Origin: Proteinivorax hydrogeniformans
GTDB taxonomy: Bacteria > Bacillota > Proteinivoracia > Proteinivoracales > Proteinivoracaceae
Assembly: GCF_040515995.1 (NCBI RefSeq)
Contig: NZ_CP159485.1
Span: 2,418,001-2,482,000 of the forward strand
Reading direction: 5' to 3'
Length of the DNA: 64,000 nucleotides
Under the pieces are notes generated by a model. It saw only the letters and a list, made by a program, of their open reading frames with translations. It was not told the DNA's origin and did no database searches. The position numbers were made by a program, and so were the translations under genes. Positions 9,307 through 18,391 of this stretch are shown here, one piece after another (positions within the stretch are counted from its first letter, which is position 1; each line of letters begins with the position of its first letter).

Positions 9307-9430
9307 CTATAGTTTCTCCCTCGTTTCTCTTTTTTGCTTACAATTATTATAACTGTTTTAATAGGCGAAAACAAAATTTACTATAAAGTAAAACTTCAAT
9401 CAGTGTTTTTTTCTTCTTCCCTGCGATAAA

Positions 9431-9474
9431 AAAACTCCAATTCCCTCTTTCAAACTTAAGGGATTTGAAGTTTT
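9431..9474 (-). terminator. Terminator of the DUF2892 gene
   Basis: AAAACTCCAATTCCCT pairs with AGGGATTTGAAGTTTT with two mismatches. On the minus strand the hairpin runs into seven T. It lies about 50 bp past the stop of the small gene at 9523-9699. Confidence 0.7.
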
Positions 9475-9522
9475 GTCTGAAATTTATTTATAGGTTGACC
9501 AACCTAATATATCATATATTAT

Positions 9523-9699
9523 TCAGTATCTAATCAATCCTTCTGCTATATTTACTAAACCAGCAATAACTAAAAAGTATGCTACTAGATGATGGATATT
9601 TAATATGTTTAGCGCGCCTATTATAATAAAGATTGATCCTAAACTGATTCGAATTACCCTATCTACATCTCCAACATTTTTTCTAAAGTTTGACCGCAT
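9523..9699 (-). CDS. DUF2892 small membrane protein
   Basis: A 58-residue protein beginning MRSNFRKNVGDVDRVIRISL. It has two hydrophobic segments (residues about 18-32 and 38-52). The N-terminal N-V-G-x-x-D-R-x-x-R pattern followed by a short two-helix membrane domain is typical of the DUF2892 (YgaP-like membrane) family. The ATG has an AGAGGTGA site six bases upstream and a terminator follows. Function of the family is unclear; some members are fused to rhodanese domains. No rhodanese gene is adjacent here. Confidence 0.75.
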   Translation of the reverse strand: MRSNFRKNVGDVDRVIRISLGSIFIIIGALNILNIHHLVAYFLVIAGLVNIAEGLIRY

Positions 9700-9756
9700 T
9701 TAATCACCTCTAAATTAATGCCTAACTAGTATTATTATGGTGATTAAGCGTACTTT

Positions 9757-10380
9757 CTATCCTCGGCTTTTTAAATACAAATGTTCTACGCTGTTTGCTT
9801 TTAAAAGTATTGTGTCTTTTTTTGTAATCTCAAAAACGTGAAAGCCTGTATCTGAAGTAGGAAATCTAATATTTGTATTTACCGGCAACTTAAAAATTGC
9901 TTTATACAGCATCGAAATAGTCCCTCCATGAGCTACAATGCAAACAGTTTTCTGCCGGTTATTTTCGAGGTTTTCATCTTTAAATTTATGCCAAAATAAT
10001 TCTATTCTAAATCTAAAATCTATTGTAGATTCGCCATTTGGTAACGGTCTGTAAATCTTTTCTTCCGATTGTGGAGGAAATCTCTTCTCAGCTTCTTCAA
10101 AGGTAAGACCTGCTAAGTCGCCGTTGTTTATTTCCAATAACTGATCAACTTCAATGGGCTGACGCATAATCTTTCTACCCAAGATCTGAGCCGTTTCTTT
10201 CGCCCTTTTTAAAGGACTGCAGTATACCTCGTCAATTCCAAAATATGTAGATAAGTAGTTGGCCAACGCCTTAGCTTGTTCTTTGCCTAGACTTGTCAAT
10301 TCAAAGTCAGCTCTACCTTCATGCCGACCAGAAATATCTGCTTCTGATTGCCCATGTCTTAACAAAATTAACCTTAACAT
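9757..10380 (-). CDS. Histidine phosphatase family protein
   Basis: A 207-residue phosphoglycerate-mutase-like enzyme. The catalytic phospho-histidine motif LRHGQSEADISGRHEG is at the N terminus, the second conserved Glu lies in the middle (LLEINNGDLAGLTFEEAEKRF) and the second catalytic His is in IVAHGGTI. The length fits broad-specificity or alpha-ribazole-type phosphatases. No cobalamin genes are nearby, so the substrate is unknown. The start codon abuts the stop of the diguanylate cyclase gene upstream, so the two are probably co-transcribed. Confidence 0.8.
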   Translation of the reverse strand: MLRLILLRHGQSEADISGRHEGRADFELTSLGKEQAKALANYLSTYFGIDEVYCSPLKRAKETAQILGRKIMRQPIEVDQLLEINNGDLAGLTFEEAEKRFPPQSEEKIYRPLPNGESTIDFRFRIELFWHKFKDENLENNRQKTVCIVAHGGTISMLYKAIFKLPVNTNIRFPTSDTGFHVFEITKKDTILLKANSVEHLYLKSRG

Positions 10381-11753
10381 CAGCCCTCTTCCCTTCTATG
10401 TTTATTGTAGAGCTCATCCTTACTTTTGTACATTTTTGTATCTGAAATCCCAACTAATTTATTGTAATCTATGGCTTCGTCTGGAAAGGTTGCTATTCCA
10501 TAACAAAAACTTGTGTTTATGGATATCCCATTTACATCAATAGGATTTTCTACTTTTTTCTTAATAAGCTCTAACCTTTCTTTTAATTGTCCCTTGCCAC
10601 AGTTAGAAAAAACGGCAACAAACTCATCTCCGCCAAGTCTTGCCACATACTCATCTTGCTTTAATGCTTGTTTTAATATATTAGCGAAATTTTTAATCAA
10701 TGAGTCTCCAGCTAAGTGCCCGAAAGTGTCGTTAATATCTTTAAGACGGTTTAAGTCAAATATCACTAAATAGAACTTATTTTCGTTATCTATTTTTTCA
10801 TTAATAAGGGTTTCAAAGTATCTTCTGTTATAAACACCTGTCAAGTCATCATATCTGCTTAGATACAGTGTCTTTTCATGCAGCTGTCGTTTGTTAATAG
10901 CTATCGCTACTTGCTTTCGTACATACTCCATTAAATTCCAATCTACTTCATCAAAAATATCGTTTTCTTCACATTCTATGCTCACAAAGCCATATAACTT
11001 ATTGTCCACAAAAATAGGCCCACACATCGAAGATCTTGGTATTATGTCCATGTCATTATCTAGGATTGTATGGTATTGTGTCGGAAGATCTTCTTTTAGG
11101 TTATTTATAATGACTGTTTTATGAATTCGACCACCTGTCTTTTGGTAGATAAAGGCATCTTCTAATTTTATTTTAAACTTGTCAACTTGTCCTTTGCTAT
11201 ACCCTTTACTTGCACTAATTCTCAATTCATTGTTTTCATCAAGAACTAGTACGGATGCTAAGTCGCTCTTATTAATTGCTGCAGTTATTTTGTTTAATAT
11301 GAAATCAAACAACTCATCTGCTTTTTCTATCTCTACTATGGCATGACTGATTTCTAACATCGCATCCTTTATTTTTAGTGATTGGGCTAGTTTTTCCTTT
11401 CTTAGCTTAAAGGGTGTAAAATCCTGAATTATCCCATGGGTTACATCTTTTTTAAAATCATATTCAAACCTTAATCCAAGCCACTTTACTTGACCAAGGT
11501 GGTTATACCGCCCTTCATACCAATCACTTTTTCCTTTTGCTTGTTTATTAAGAAGTCTATGTATGATTTGGTCTTTTTGTGAGCTGAAATAAGTGGTTAT
11601 TATATTTCTAATATCATTTCGCTCATAGTTTTTTAAACCCAAAAAACTTAATACTTGATTTGATACTTTGCTGCTACCTTTACTATGATCAAACTCCCAA
11701 CTTCCAACGCCAGCAAGCTCCTCGGTTATTATACTATCTTCATTTCTATTCAT
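10380..11753 (-). CDS. Diguanylate cyclase with PAS and GAF sensor domains
   Basis: About 457 residues from the ATG at 11753, chosen because AGGGGG lies five bases upstream; a GTG at 11789 is in frame but poorly placed. The N-terminal 110 residues look like a PAS fold (GVGSWEFDHSKG). The middle is a GAF-like domain. The C-terminal domain has an intact GGDEF signature (RLGGDEFVAVF) and DDLTGVYNRRYFE, so cyclic di-GMP synthesis is expected. The RxxD inhibitory site normally five residues before GGDEF is absent. There is no membrane segment, so it senses a cytosolic signal. Co-transcribed with the phosphatase gene downstream. Confidence 0.88.
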   Translation of the reverse strand: MNRNEDSIITEELAGVGSWEFDHSKGSSKVSNQVLSFLGLKNYERNDIRNIITTYFSSQKDQIIHRLLNKQAKGKSDWYEGRYNHLGQVKWLGLRFEYDFKKDVTHGIIQDFTPFKLRKEKLAQSLKIKDAMLEISHAIVEIEKADELFDFILNKITAAINKSDLASVLVLDENNELRISASKGYSKGQVDKFKIKLEDAFIYQKTGGRIHKTVIINNLKEDLPTQYHTILDNDMDIIPRSSMCGPIFVDNKLYGFVSIECEENDIFDEVDWNLMEYVRKQVAIAINKRQLHEKTLYLSRYDDLTGVYNRRYFETLINEKIDNENKFYLVIFDLNRLKDINDTFGHLAGDSLIKNFANILKQALKQDEYVARLGGDEFVAVFSNCGKGQLKERLELIKKKVENPIDVNGISINTSFCYGIATFPDEAIDYNKLVGISDTKMYKSKDELYNKHRREEG

Positions 11754-11815
11754 AACTACCCCCTGAGAAATTGTAATCATAACTTTCACCCAGTTTTAAA
11801 TCAAGCATTTTTAGG

Positions 11816-12631
11816 CTATTTTATATTTTTCATAACAAAGCCAAGGAGTATGCTATTAAGAATGTCTGGTTTTTCAAAAATAGTCACATGACCACAATCA
11901 GGTATAATAACGTGTTCAGAGTTCGGAATATTATCTGCAATTATTTTCGAGAATTTTCTAGGCTTTAGTATATCATCTTCTCCACACACCACCAAAGCAG
12001 GACATTGAATGTTACACAGTTCTTCTGTCATATGTACATCCTGCTCAAAAGTATCATATAGCTGTACCTGTCCATCAAAATAATCATCAGGCGCGTTAGC
12101 CACACCTTTAGCTCTTGCCTTCAATGTATTTAAATTTTTTTCAATAAAGCTATTATGATAAATAGTCGGCGCCATACCCCAGAAGAATTTTTCAGCGTCC
12201 CTATCTTCAGCTGCAGTTTTCCACCCTCTAACAAAAAGTTTTAAAGTTTCATCTAATTCACTTACAGAGTCTATAATGGAGATGGTTTTTACAAACTCAG
12301 GGTGATCGATTGCCATGCGCATTGCCACCTCACCACCATAAGATGTTCCTATAAGGTGTGCTTTTTTTATGCCTAAGCTTTTCATAAGTTCAACTGTTTC
12401 GTCAGAGTGTTCCGAAAAGGTATAAGGTCCTTTAGGTTTATCTGATAGCATTTGCCCTTTAAAGTCATGAAGCAGGATTTTGAAATTATGATTTTCAAAT
12501 ATAGGCAGCTGTAATATCCAGCTACTGACCGACGCCATAACCCCATTTAAAAAGACTATAGCTTCTTCGGCATCTGGGTTTCCTTTTATATCATAGTATA
12601 GGTTAACACCGTTAATGTTTTTTTTAGGCAT
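11816..12631 (-). CDS. Alpha/beta hydrolase
   Basis: A 271-residue alpha/beta hydrolase. The nucleophile elbow is GTSYGGEVA. The likely catalytic acid is in CGEDDILKP and the catalytic His in PDCGHVTIFEKP. The oxyanion region is FLNGVMASVSSW. It resembles the broad esterase/MhpC-like group; substrate unknown. No signal peptide, so cytosolic. It lies just upstream of the diguanylate cyclase gene on the same strand and may be its operon partner. Confidence 0.82.
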   Translation of the reverse strand: MPKKNINGVNLYYDIKGNPDAEEAIVFLNGVMASVSSWILQLPIFENHNFKILLHDFKGQMLSDKPKGPYTFSEHSDETVELMKSLGIKKAHLIGTSYGGEVAMRMAIDHPEFVKTISIIDSVSELDETLKLFVRGWKTAAEDRDAEKFFWGMAPTIYHNSFIEKNLNTLKARAKGVANAPDDYFDGQVQLYDTFEQDVHMTEELCNIQCPALVVCGEDDILKPRKFSKIIADNIPNSEHVIIPDCGHVTIFEKPDILNSILLGFVMKNIK

Positions 12632-12756
12632 AATAATACGCTCCTTTTATAATAACTTTTTACAGCATCAAAAATTTCTTGTCAGTATACCCTAATCATA
12701 CTATTTAAATAATCTGTTAGCAATATTTTATGATTAAAAGTAAAAATAAAAATGTT

Positions 12757-12775
12757 TGCCTATTTTTATTAGGCA
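12757..12775 (+). promoter_or_regulatory. Dyad upstream of the CDF transporter
   Basis: TGCCTA and TAGGCA are separated by 7 bp, about 90 bp upstream of the CDF start codon and within the divergent gap. It looks like an operator for a dimeric repressor. A metal-responsive regulator would fit the gene, but I cannot assign one. Confidence 0.3.
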
Positions 12776-12863
12776 TATCAATTAATTTTCTAGCAGCTAT
12801 TTTATGCACGAACCCTTCTGCCTCTCATACTATAAAACAGTATCTACTTAGGGAGGGAGTAAG

Positions 12864-13718
12864 GTGACTAAGGAAAAATCAGCTCTGCTAGCTATTTTAG
12901 CTAGTATTTTTTTAGTAGTATTAAAACTTTCTGTTGGTATAGCTGCTAATTCCGTTAGTATAATATCTGACGCTATGCATTCATTTATGGATGTATTAGC
13001 TTCCACTATGACCTTTTTTGCAATTCGATTTGCTCAAAAGCCGCCTGATAAATGCCATAATTTTGGTCACGGGAAAATTGAAGACCTAGCCGCAGTAATT
13101 CAAAGTATACTAATCTTGATGGTTTCTGTTACGATAATTAGGCAAGCGTATATTCGTATAGTTGAGCAAAATTATATTACAGATACGACGTTAGGTATAG
13201 TTGTAATGCTTGTATCTATTGCCATTCATGGCTTAGTGGTTTGGAATATGTTAACTGTTGCCAAAAAAGAAAATTCCATTGCTTTGCGTGCTAATGGGTT
13301 ACATCTTTTAACGGATATTATCACTTCTGTAGGAGTTGTTATAGGTCTTGTCTTTATCCATTTCACTGGACTTAAAATATTAGATCCTATAATAGCAATG
13401 GTTGTCGCGCTAATAATAATAAAAACCGGATTTTCCATAGGCAGGGATTCTTTAAAAAGTTTGTTGGACAGTTCGTTAAGTGAAAAAGATATTCAAAAGG
13501 TCAAAGATATTATTGAGAAATACTCACCACCAATTATGGAGTACCATAAGCTACGGACTAGGAAGATGGGTGGAGATAAGCAAATGGATGTTCATATAGT
13601 GCTACCTAAAGATATGAATATAAAAGAGGCGCATGATCTGAGTATTGATGTACAGTCGGAGATAGAGAAGAGTTTTAGAGACGCTAAGGTTGTAATTCAT
13701 TTAGAGCCTAAAGAATAG
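12864..13718 (+). CDS. Cation diffusion facilitator (CDF) metal exporter
   Basis: A 284-residue CDF transporter with six membrane helices. The metal-site motifs SDAMHSFMD in TM2 and NFGHGKIEDLAA after TM3 are present, and a further helix carries HLLTDIITS. The C-terminal 80 residues form the cytosolic ferredoxin-like domain. Family members export Zn2+, Mn2+ or Fe2+ in exchange for protons; the exact metal cannot be fixed. The GTG start has GGGAGGGAG upstream. A single plus-strand gene with its own terminator. Confidence 0.9.
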   Translation: MTKEKSALLAILASIFLVVLKLSVGIAANSVSIISDAMHSFMDVLASTMTFFAIRFAQKPPDKCHNFGHGKIEDLAAVIQSILILMVSVTIIRQAYIRIVEQNYITDTTLGIVVMLVSIAIHGLVVWNMLTVAKKENSIALRANGLHLLTDIITSVGVVIGLVFIHFTGLKILDPIIAMVVALIIIKTGFSIGRDSLKSLLDSSLSEKDIQKVKDIIEKYSPPIMEYHKLRTRKMGGDKQMDVHIVLPKDMNIKEAHDLSIDVQSEIEKSFRDAKVVIHLEPKE

Positions 13719-13727
13719 TTCGATAAT

Positions 13728-13773
13728 CAAAAAAGATAGACCATATCAACTTTTGATATGGTCTATCTTTTTT
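13728..13773. terminator. Bidirectional terminator between convergent genes
   Basis: AAAAAAGATAGACCATATCA pairs perfectly with TGATATGGTCTATCTTTTTT around a short loop. It serves both the CDF gene on the plus strand and the GNAT gene on the minus strand. Confidence 0.9.
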
Positions 13774-13788
13774 GACATTATTAAAGTT

Positions 13789-14391
13789 TTACTTTATAGG
13801 CTGCTTCATTATATAAAAAGAAAATTTCTCTTTGTTTATAGTAGCGCTTACTTTCTCATACTTCTTCATACCGATATCTTGATATAAAGATATCGCTTTT
13901 TCATTGTCTGCTTCTACATCTAGTACTATATTTTTTAAACCTAGGTTTTTGCTTTCATTATATACATAATCTAGCAACTTTTTTCCTAAGCCTTTTTTTC
14001 TGAAATTCGGTGAAATAGCTAGATTGCTTAGATAAAATTCATCATCTTCTACTTTTAAAAACTTCTTCTCCGCGAGGATAGACCTAATTAAAACCACTGG
14101 GGAATATAGCTTATAATGCTTTAAAATTACCAGTCCAGATTTAAAAGTTCTTATAAATTCACCTTTTCCTGTATATCCCAACACTAGTCCCGCATGGCGT
14201 CCATCTACCATAATAAATTTACAATATTGATAACTAAAGATTGATGAAGGAGTTTTATATAGCTTATTAATCAACACTCTAAAATCAGATCCCAACAAAG
14301 CTCTAAAAAAGCTGGGAGCAGACATTTCAATCAACATTGTAGCTATTTCACTATCTTCTATTGTCCCTTGTTTAAATTGTATATTTTCCAA
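13789..14391 (-). CDS. GNAT-family N-acetyltransferase
   Basis: A 200-residue acetyltransferase. The acetyl-CoA loop is in NFRKKGLGKKLLDYV, preceded by the beta4 strand FYLSNLAISP. A typical C-terminal strand-helix with DVEADNEKAISLYQDIGMKK follows, resembling RimI-like enzymes. The TTG start is supported by GGGGG seven bases upstream. Substrate unknown. It ends against a shared terminator and starts about 45 bp after a lipase-like gene on the same strand. Confidence 0.8.
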   Translation of the reverse strand: MENIQFKQGTIEDSEIATMLIEMSAPSFFRALLGSDFRVLINKLYKTPSSIFSYQYCKFIMVDGRHAGLVLGYTGKGEFIRTFKSGLVILKHYKLYSPVVLIRSILAEKKFLKVEDDEFYLSNLAISPNFRKKGLGKKLLDYVYNESKNLGLKNIVLDVEADNEKAISLYQDIGMKKYEKVSATINKEKFSFYIMKQPIK

Positions 14392-14437
14392 TTTGTTTCC
14401 CCCTGATATATGCCTTTACTTTATTATAAGTTTGCTA

Positions 14438-15103
14438 TTAATGTTTGTTACTTTCGGAAGCAAAATGTCCTGTTTTTAAAAAAGAGAAAACATGCTTTTG
14501 GACCTTTGAGGAGTTCATGATAAAGGTGTGGTTTTCTTCAACCGTGATGAAATCTTTCATTCCCTCAATTTTTGTATTTTCTACAGTAACCTTGCCGTCG
14601 TTTTTTTTACCCTTGAGAAAAAAACGAGAAAAGATTCTGTTTATGCTGCTAGTACCAGCGATAACTCCTAAAGAAAAGTCCACTCTTTGGGGCAATTTTT
14701 GAGCTATCCCCTGCGAGTCTGTGCCCAGTTCTAAAGCAGCAGGACCCAAAACCCAATACAATAAAGGGGTTTTTCGCATATAGTCCACCACCTGACTCCC
14801 TTTGTTGGGGGGAGCCAACATTACCACATGCCCCCAATTTCTCAAATGGTGTTTTTCAGCTATAACCCGTAAAATAATTCCTCCTAAAGAGTGCGTTACA
14901 AAATTCAGCTCTTTTACTTCAGTTAACTTTTTTTCTTCTAGCATTTTATACACTAGGTCAGCAAGCTTGTTAATTTTATGTTTAGTAGAAGGATAGTGAA
15001 GGTTATAAACTATGAATCCACTCTCACTTAAAAATCTTTCCATTTTTTCCATAGCAGTGTTGGTTCTTCCTAATCCATGAAGAAGCACTACATATTTACC
15101 CAT
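14438..15103 (-). CDS. Lipase/PGAP1-like alpha/beta hydrolase
   Basis: About 221 residues from the ATG at 15103; an in-frame GTG at 15112 overlaps the ribosome binding site and is less likely. It begins with the HG oxyanion motif YVVLLHGLGRTNTAM and has the nucleophile elbow THSLGGII, typical of triacylglycerol-lipase and PGAP1-like hydrolases. No signal peptide, so probably cytosolic. The preceding HAD gene ends at 15114, so the two are translationally close. Substrate unknown. Confidence 0.78.
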   Translation of the reverse strand: MGKYVVLLHGLGRTNTAMEKMERFLSESGFIVYNLHYPSTKHKINKLADLVYKMLEEKKLTEVKELNFVTHSLGGIILRVIAEKHHLRNWGHVVMLAPPNKGSQVVDYMRKTPLLYWVLGPAALELGTDSQGIAQKLPQRVDFSLGVIAGTSSINRIFSRFFLKGKKNDGKVTVENTKIEGMKDFITVEENHTFIMNSSKVQKHVFSFLKTGHFASESNKH

Positions 15104-15113
15104 TTTTATCACC

Positions 15114-15770
15114 CTACCTGTTAAGGCATTTTAGTATTTCATAAGGGCTATCTACAACCTCATCGGCCCCATTTTCTCTAAGCTCCTGCGCACCTCGAAA
15201 TCCCCAAGATACTCCTACGCCGAAAACGTCGGCATTTTGTGCGGTAACCATGTCTACATCGGAGTCTCCTACATAGGCAACCTCACTTTGTTTCACCTTT
15301 AACTTGTCTGCTATAGCTAAGAGAGATTTGGGGTCAGGCTTTAAAGGAGCTTTATCAGGGTCCCAGCCTTGAACCACGTCAAATTCCCATTTATCTAAGT
15401 ATTTATCATATGCCTCTAAAGTAAAACTGTGAGGTTTATTTGATAAAATAGCAAGTTTAGTTCCTTGCTCTTTTAAATTAGTTAAAGCCTTTCCTATTCC
15501 AGGGTAAAGTTTTGTTTTGTTGTCCCAGTTTTTTGCAAAGGTTTGACGCATATTTTCTGTGAATTTTTCAATATTTTCTCTATCTCGCATTTGCTTTGGT
15601 AACGCTCTTTTTACCATCTTGGGCATACCATTTCCCACAAAGTGTTTATAGCTATCAACAGGATGGGTAGGTAGGTTGGCTTCGCTAAGAACTAGGTTCA
15701 TAGAATCGGCTATATCTTCTATAGTATCTAAAAGTGTTCCATCTAAGTCAAAAATAACTGCTTTTTTCAT
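15114..15770 (-). CDS. HAD-family phosphatase, phosphoglycolate-phosphatase-like
   Basis: About 218 residues from the ATG at 15770, six bases after AAGGAGAGG; an upstream ATG at 15794 would put the ribosome binding site inside the gene. Motif I is FDLDGTLLDT, motif II is ILSNKP, and the motif III/IV region is KPDPKSLLAIA with YVGDSDVDMVTA. A helical cap lies between motifs I and II. This matches Gph/PpaX-like phosphatases. The exact substrate cannot be assigned. Overlapped by the flavoprotein gene upstream. Confidence 0.83.
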   Translation of the reverse strand: MKKAVIFDLDGTLLDTIEDIADSMNLVLSEANLPTHPVDSYKHFVGNGMPKMVKRALPKQMRDRENIEKFTENMRQTFAKNWDNKTKLYPGIGKALTNLKEQGTKLAILSNKPHSFTLEAYDKYLDKWEFDVVQGWDPDKAPLKPDPKSLLAIADKLKVKQSEVAYVGDSDVDMVTAQNADVFGVGVSWGFRGAQELRENGADEVVDSPYEILKCLNR

Positions 15771-15783
15771 ATACATCCTCTCC

Positions 15784-17016
15784 TTATTTAACATTTATTC
15801 CCGCTAGATATCCTGTTGAAAAAGCTATCTGTAGGTTAAATCCTCCGGTGTATGCATCTAAATCTAGCACTTCACCGGCAAAGTACAATCCTTGTACTAT
15901 CTTAGATTCCATAGTTGATGGATCAACTTCCTTAACATCCACTCCCCCAGCAGTAATAATGGCTTCCTTAAACCCTCGCAGCGACAGCGGCGTTATTACA
16001 AGCCCCTTTAAAAGGTGAACAAGTCTTTGTCGTTCCTCTTTTGATATTTGATTTACCGGCTTGTCTTCGGGAATTTCGCTTAATTTTATCATCACCGGTA
16101 TTAACTTTTTAGGCAGCAGCTCACCTAAGGAGTTTGCAAATATCTTTCTAGAATATTTTTGAAAATCTTTTTGTATTCTTTCGTCTAGCTTTTTTTCATC
16201 TAAGGCGGGCTTTAAATCTATCTTTATGGAAAAATCCCCTTTTTTAATATCTTGAATATGCCCGCTAGCGGATAAAGCCATGGGACCAGAAATGCCGTAA
16301 TGGGTAAATAGCATCTCACCAAAATCCTCAAAAATCAGCTTTCCATCTTTAAACAATTTTAGCTCTGTATTTTTAAGAGATAGTCCCTGTAAGTCTTTTA
16401 CCCAGTCTTCCTTAACTTCCAAAGGAGTGAGAGCTGGCTTTGGTGGTATTATGTTGTGGCCAAGCCTTTTGGCAAAATGATAGCCATCTCCTGTGGAGCC
16501 TGTGCCTGGATAGGATTTCCCGCCAGTAGCGACTACAACGCTGTCACAGGGTATGCTTGTTTCATCTTTTAGTACCACTTTAGAAACTTTATTATCCTCA
16601 GCTTTAATTGATTTAACTACGCTATTATACTTTATCTCTACCCCTTGTCTTTTGGCATGCCTTTTTAAGGCATTTACCACATCAGCAGATTTGTCTGAGA
16701 CAGGGAAAACTCGGCCTCCCCTTTCTACTTTGGTTGGCACATTTTGCTTTTCAATAAGCTGTATCACAGCGTTATTGTCAAAGGTATAAAAGGCGCTATA
16801 TAAAAATTCTTTGTTATGTACAACGTTTGATATCAGAGTTTCTACGTCAGCGCTATTTGTAATATTGCACCTACCCTTTCCTGTTATCAAAAGTTTTGTG
16901 CCTAATCTATCATTTTTTTCAAGCAAGGTTACGGCATGTCCCCTGCTAGCTGCCGTAGCAGCTGCTAAAAGACCAGCAGCTCCCCCGCCTATAACTACAA
17001 TTTGTTTATTATCCAA
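15784..17016 (-). CDS. BaiN/HI0933-family FAD-dependent oxidoreductase
   Basis: About 410 residues. An N-terminal Rossmann motif VVIGGGAAGLLAAATAA binds FAD. KLLITGKGRCNITN is a hallmark of the HI0933/YhiN/BaiN family. The C terminus has GLYFAGEVLDLDAYTGGFN. The start is either GTG at 17025, which overlaps the Shine-Dalgarno, or TTG at 17016 with GAGGTGA five bases upstream; I chose the latter. Family function is poorly defined and a bile-acid role does not follow from homology. It overlaps the HAD gene downstream. Confidence 0.82.
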   Translation of the reverse strand: MDNKQIVVIGGGAAGLLAAATAASRGHAVTLLEKNDRLGTKLLITGKGRCNITNSADVETLISNVVHNKEFLYSAFYTFDNNAVIQLIEKQNVPTKVERGGRVFPVSDKSADVVNALKRHAKRQGVEIKYNSVVKSIKAEDNKVSKVVLKDETSIPCDSVVVATGGKSYPGTGSTGDGYHFAKRLGHNIIPPKPALTPLEVKEDWVKDLQGLSLKNTELKLFKDGKLIFEDFGEMLFTHYGISGPMALSASGHIQDIKKGDFSIKIDLKPALDEKKLDERIQKDFQKYSRKIFANSLGELLPKKLIPVMIKLSEIPEDKPVNQISKEERQRLVHLLKGLVITPLSLRGFKEAIITAGGVDVKEVDPSTMESKIVQGLYFAGEVLDLDAYTGGFNLQIAFSTGYLAGINVK

Positions 17017-17125
17017 AGCTGTCACCTCGTTTTCATTAAGAACCTATACTATTAATGTTAGCATATTTTAGCATTGTTAACCATATGAGAAGTTGGATGT
17101 GGGAGGTTAGAAGTGTAAAAGTAAA

Positions 17126-17151
17126 ATAGTAAAGCCATGAGGCTTTACTAT
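17126..17151 (-). terminator. Terminator after a membrane-protein gene
   Basis: ATAGTAAAGCC pairs with GGCTTTACTAT over 11 bp with a 4-nt loop. The minus-strand side continues TTTACTTTTAC. Confidence 0.65.
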
Positions 17152-17178
17152 ATGCTGGTTCATATGAGCTCGGTGCAA

Positions 17179-18198
17179 TCATTCCTCGCTATCTGACATT
17201 GCTTTGTATTCTTCTACATAAGCGTCTATAACCATTCTAAAATATTTGGCATGTTTTTCTGGGCTTTTATCCTCCTTAAAGGATATGTCTTGTATGGTGC
17301 CTGAAATATTTTTGTATGCCCTTTTCAGTTGTTCAACTTCTTTATGAGCTTTTTCGAGGTCTGCTCTGTCTATTGCATCTTGGGTAGCATTAAGCTTATC
17401 ATCATAAAAGTTAAAAATATCATAGGCACTTAAAAGACCGTAATTAAGAAGGTATTCCGAAGCATAAAGTTGAAAGTGTCTGTCCAAAAATCCTCTAGCT
17501 GTTTTAATGCGTTCCTTTGATTGTTTTACCTCTTTTAGGTGTGCCTTTTTTTCTTTGCTGTCTAAATTGGACCAGTTTTCATTTAAGTTATTAAGTGTAG
17601 AGTAAGTAGCTGTAATTTGCTCTTCCATGTAGCCAAATTGATTCGTTCTTTCTAAATAAGCTTTTTTGTCACCTTCTAAAGCATTATTATGTGCTGATAA
17701 TGATATTACTAAAAGAGTTGCCATAAGAGAAAAAACTAAAGTATCTTTTACGCTAAGCTTCGTTACCTTCACATATAAGTACCGCTCAAAGATTATAAAC
17801 AATGATATTGGCAGTATTAAAAAAACAATAACCAAAATAACATCAAATAGTAAGTTATAATGTATTTTGGCAGAAAAATTTAGTATATGCGATAAAACAG
17901 GAATTTCAAACTTGATGTTGTAAAGCAGCCAAACAAATACCAAAGTAGATATAGCAATAACTAAGCTTAGAATAAACTTAAGTATACTTGACATCAAAAT
18001 CGGATTTTCTTTACTGTTAGAGTTGTTCACTTTTTTAGAGTATCCTGCGAAATAGTGGATGGATATAGCAAGCCATACTAAAGCATATACAGCCTTTGCA
18101 AAGCTAATAGAAACGCCAGAATACAGCACCATAAAAGCAGATAGTAAAGCAAGCGGCAGCACCACTTGTACTATTTTACCCCAATGTGTTTTTTCCAT
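17179..18198 (-). CDS. Membrane protein of unknown function, paralogue A
   Basis: A 339-residue protein. About five hydrophobic segments occupy the first 175 residues. A charged, mostly helical cytosolic region fills the C-terminal half (around 185-339, rich in E, K and Y, probably helical bundle or coiled coil). Topology, length and the positions of short motifs match the gene at 18917-19888, so these are duplicated paralogues flanking a DUF2164 gene. I do not recognise the family. Start ATG with GGGGGGAAG upstream. Nothing around it indicates a pathway. Confidence 0.7.
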   Translation of the reverse strand: MEKTHWGKIVQVVLPLALLSAFMVLYSGVSISFAKAVYALVWLAISIHYFAGYSKKVNNSNSKENPILMSSILKFILSLVIAISTLVFVWLLYNIKFEIPVLSHILNFSAKIHYNLLFDVILVIVFLILPISLFIIFERYLYVKVTKLSVKDTLVFSLMATLLVISLSAHNNALEGDKKAYLERTNQFGYMEEQITATYSTLNNLNENWSNLDSKEKKAHLKEVKQSKERIKTARGFLDRHFQLYASEYLLNYGLLSAYDIFNFYDDKLNATQDAIDRADLEKAHKEVEQLKRAYKNISGTIQDISFKEDKSPEKHAKYFRMVIDAYVEEYKAMSDSEE

Positions 18199-18358
18199 TT
18201 ACTTCCCCCCTCGATTAGTCATCATTGTATCATTTTAGTAAATAATTGCAATTACCCATTTAAGTAATATGCATTTTTACGCTAAGATACCATAGGATGG
18301 CAACCTTATTATCTGTTCCCAACAAATGCCCAGATTCTGGGGTGAGTACGGCGGTGAT

Positions 18359-18385
18359 TGTCATCCTGAACAAAGTGAAGGATCT
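18359..18385 (+). repeat. Interspersed REP-like repeat, copy 1
   Basis: TGTCATCCTGAACAAAGTGA followed by AGGATCT. A diverged copy lies inverted at 20061-20087. Such TGTCATCCTGA...AGGATCT elements occur between genes in many unrelated bacteria. Confidence 0.6.
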
Positions 18386-18391
18386 GTGGGT

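Noticed and set aside
14649-14837. Minus-strand 62-codon frame inside the lipase-like gene
   Set aside because: It is an alternative frame of a well-supported alpha/beta hydrolase gene and has no independent ribosome binding site.
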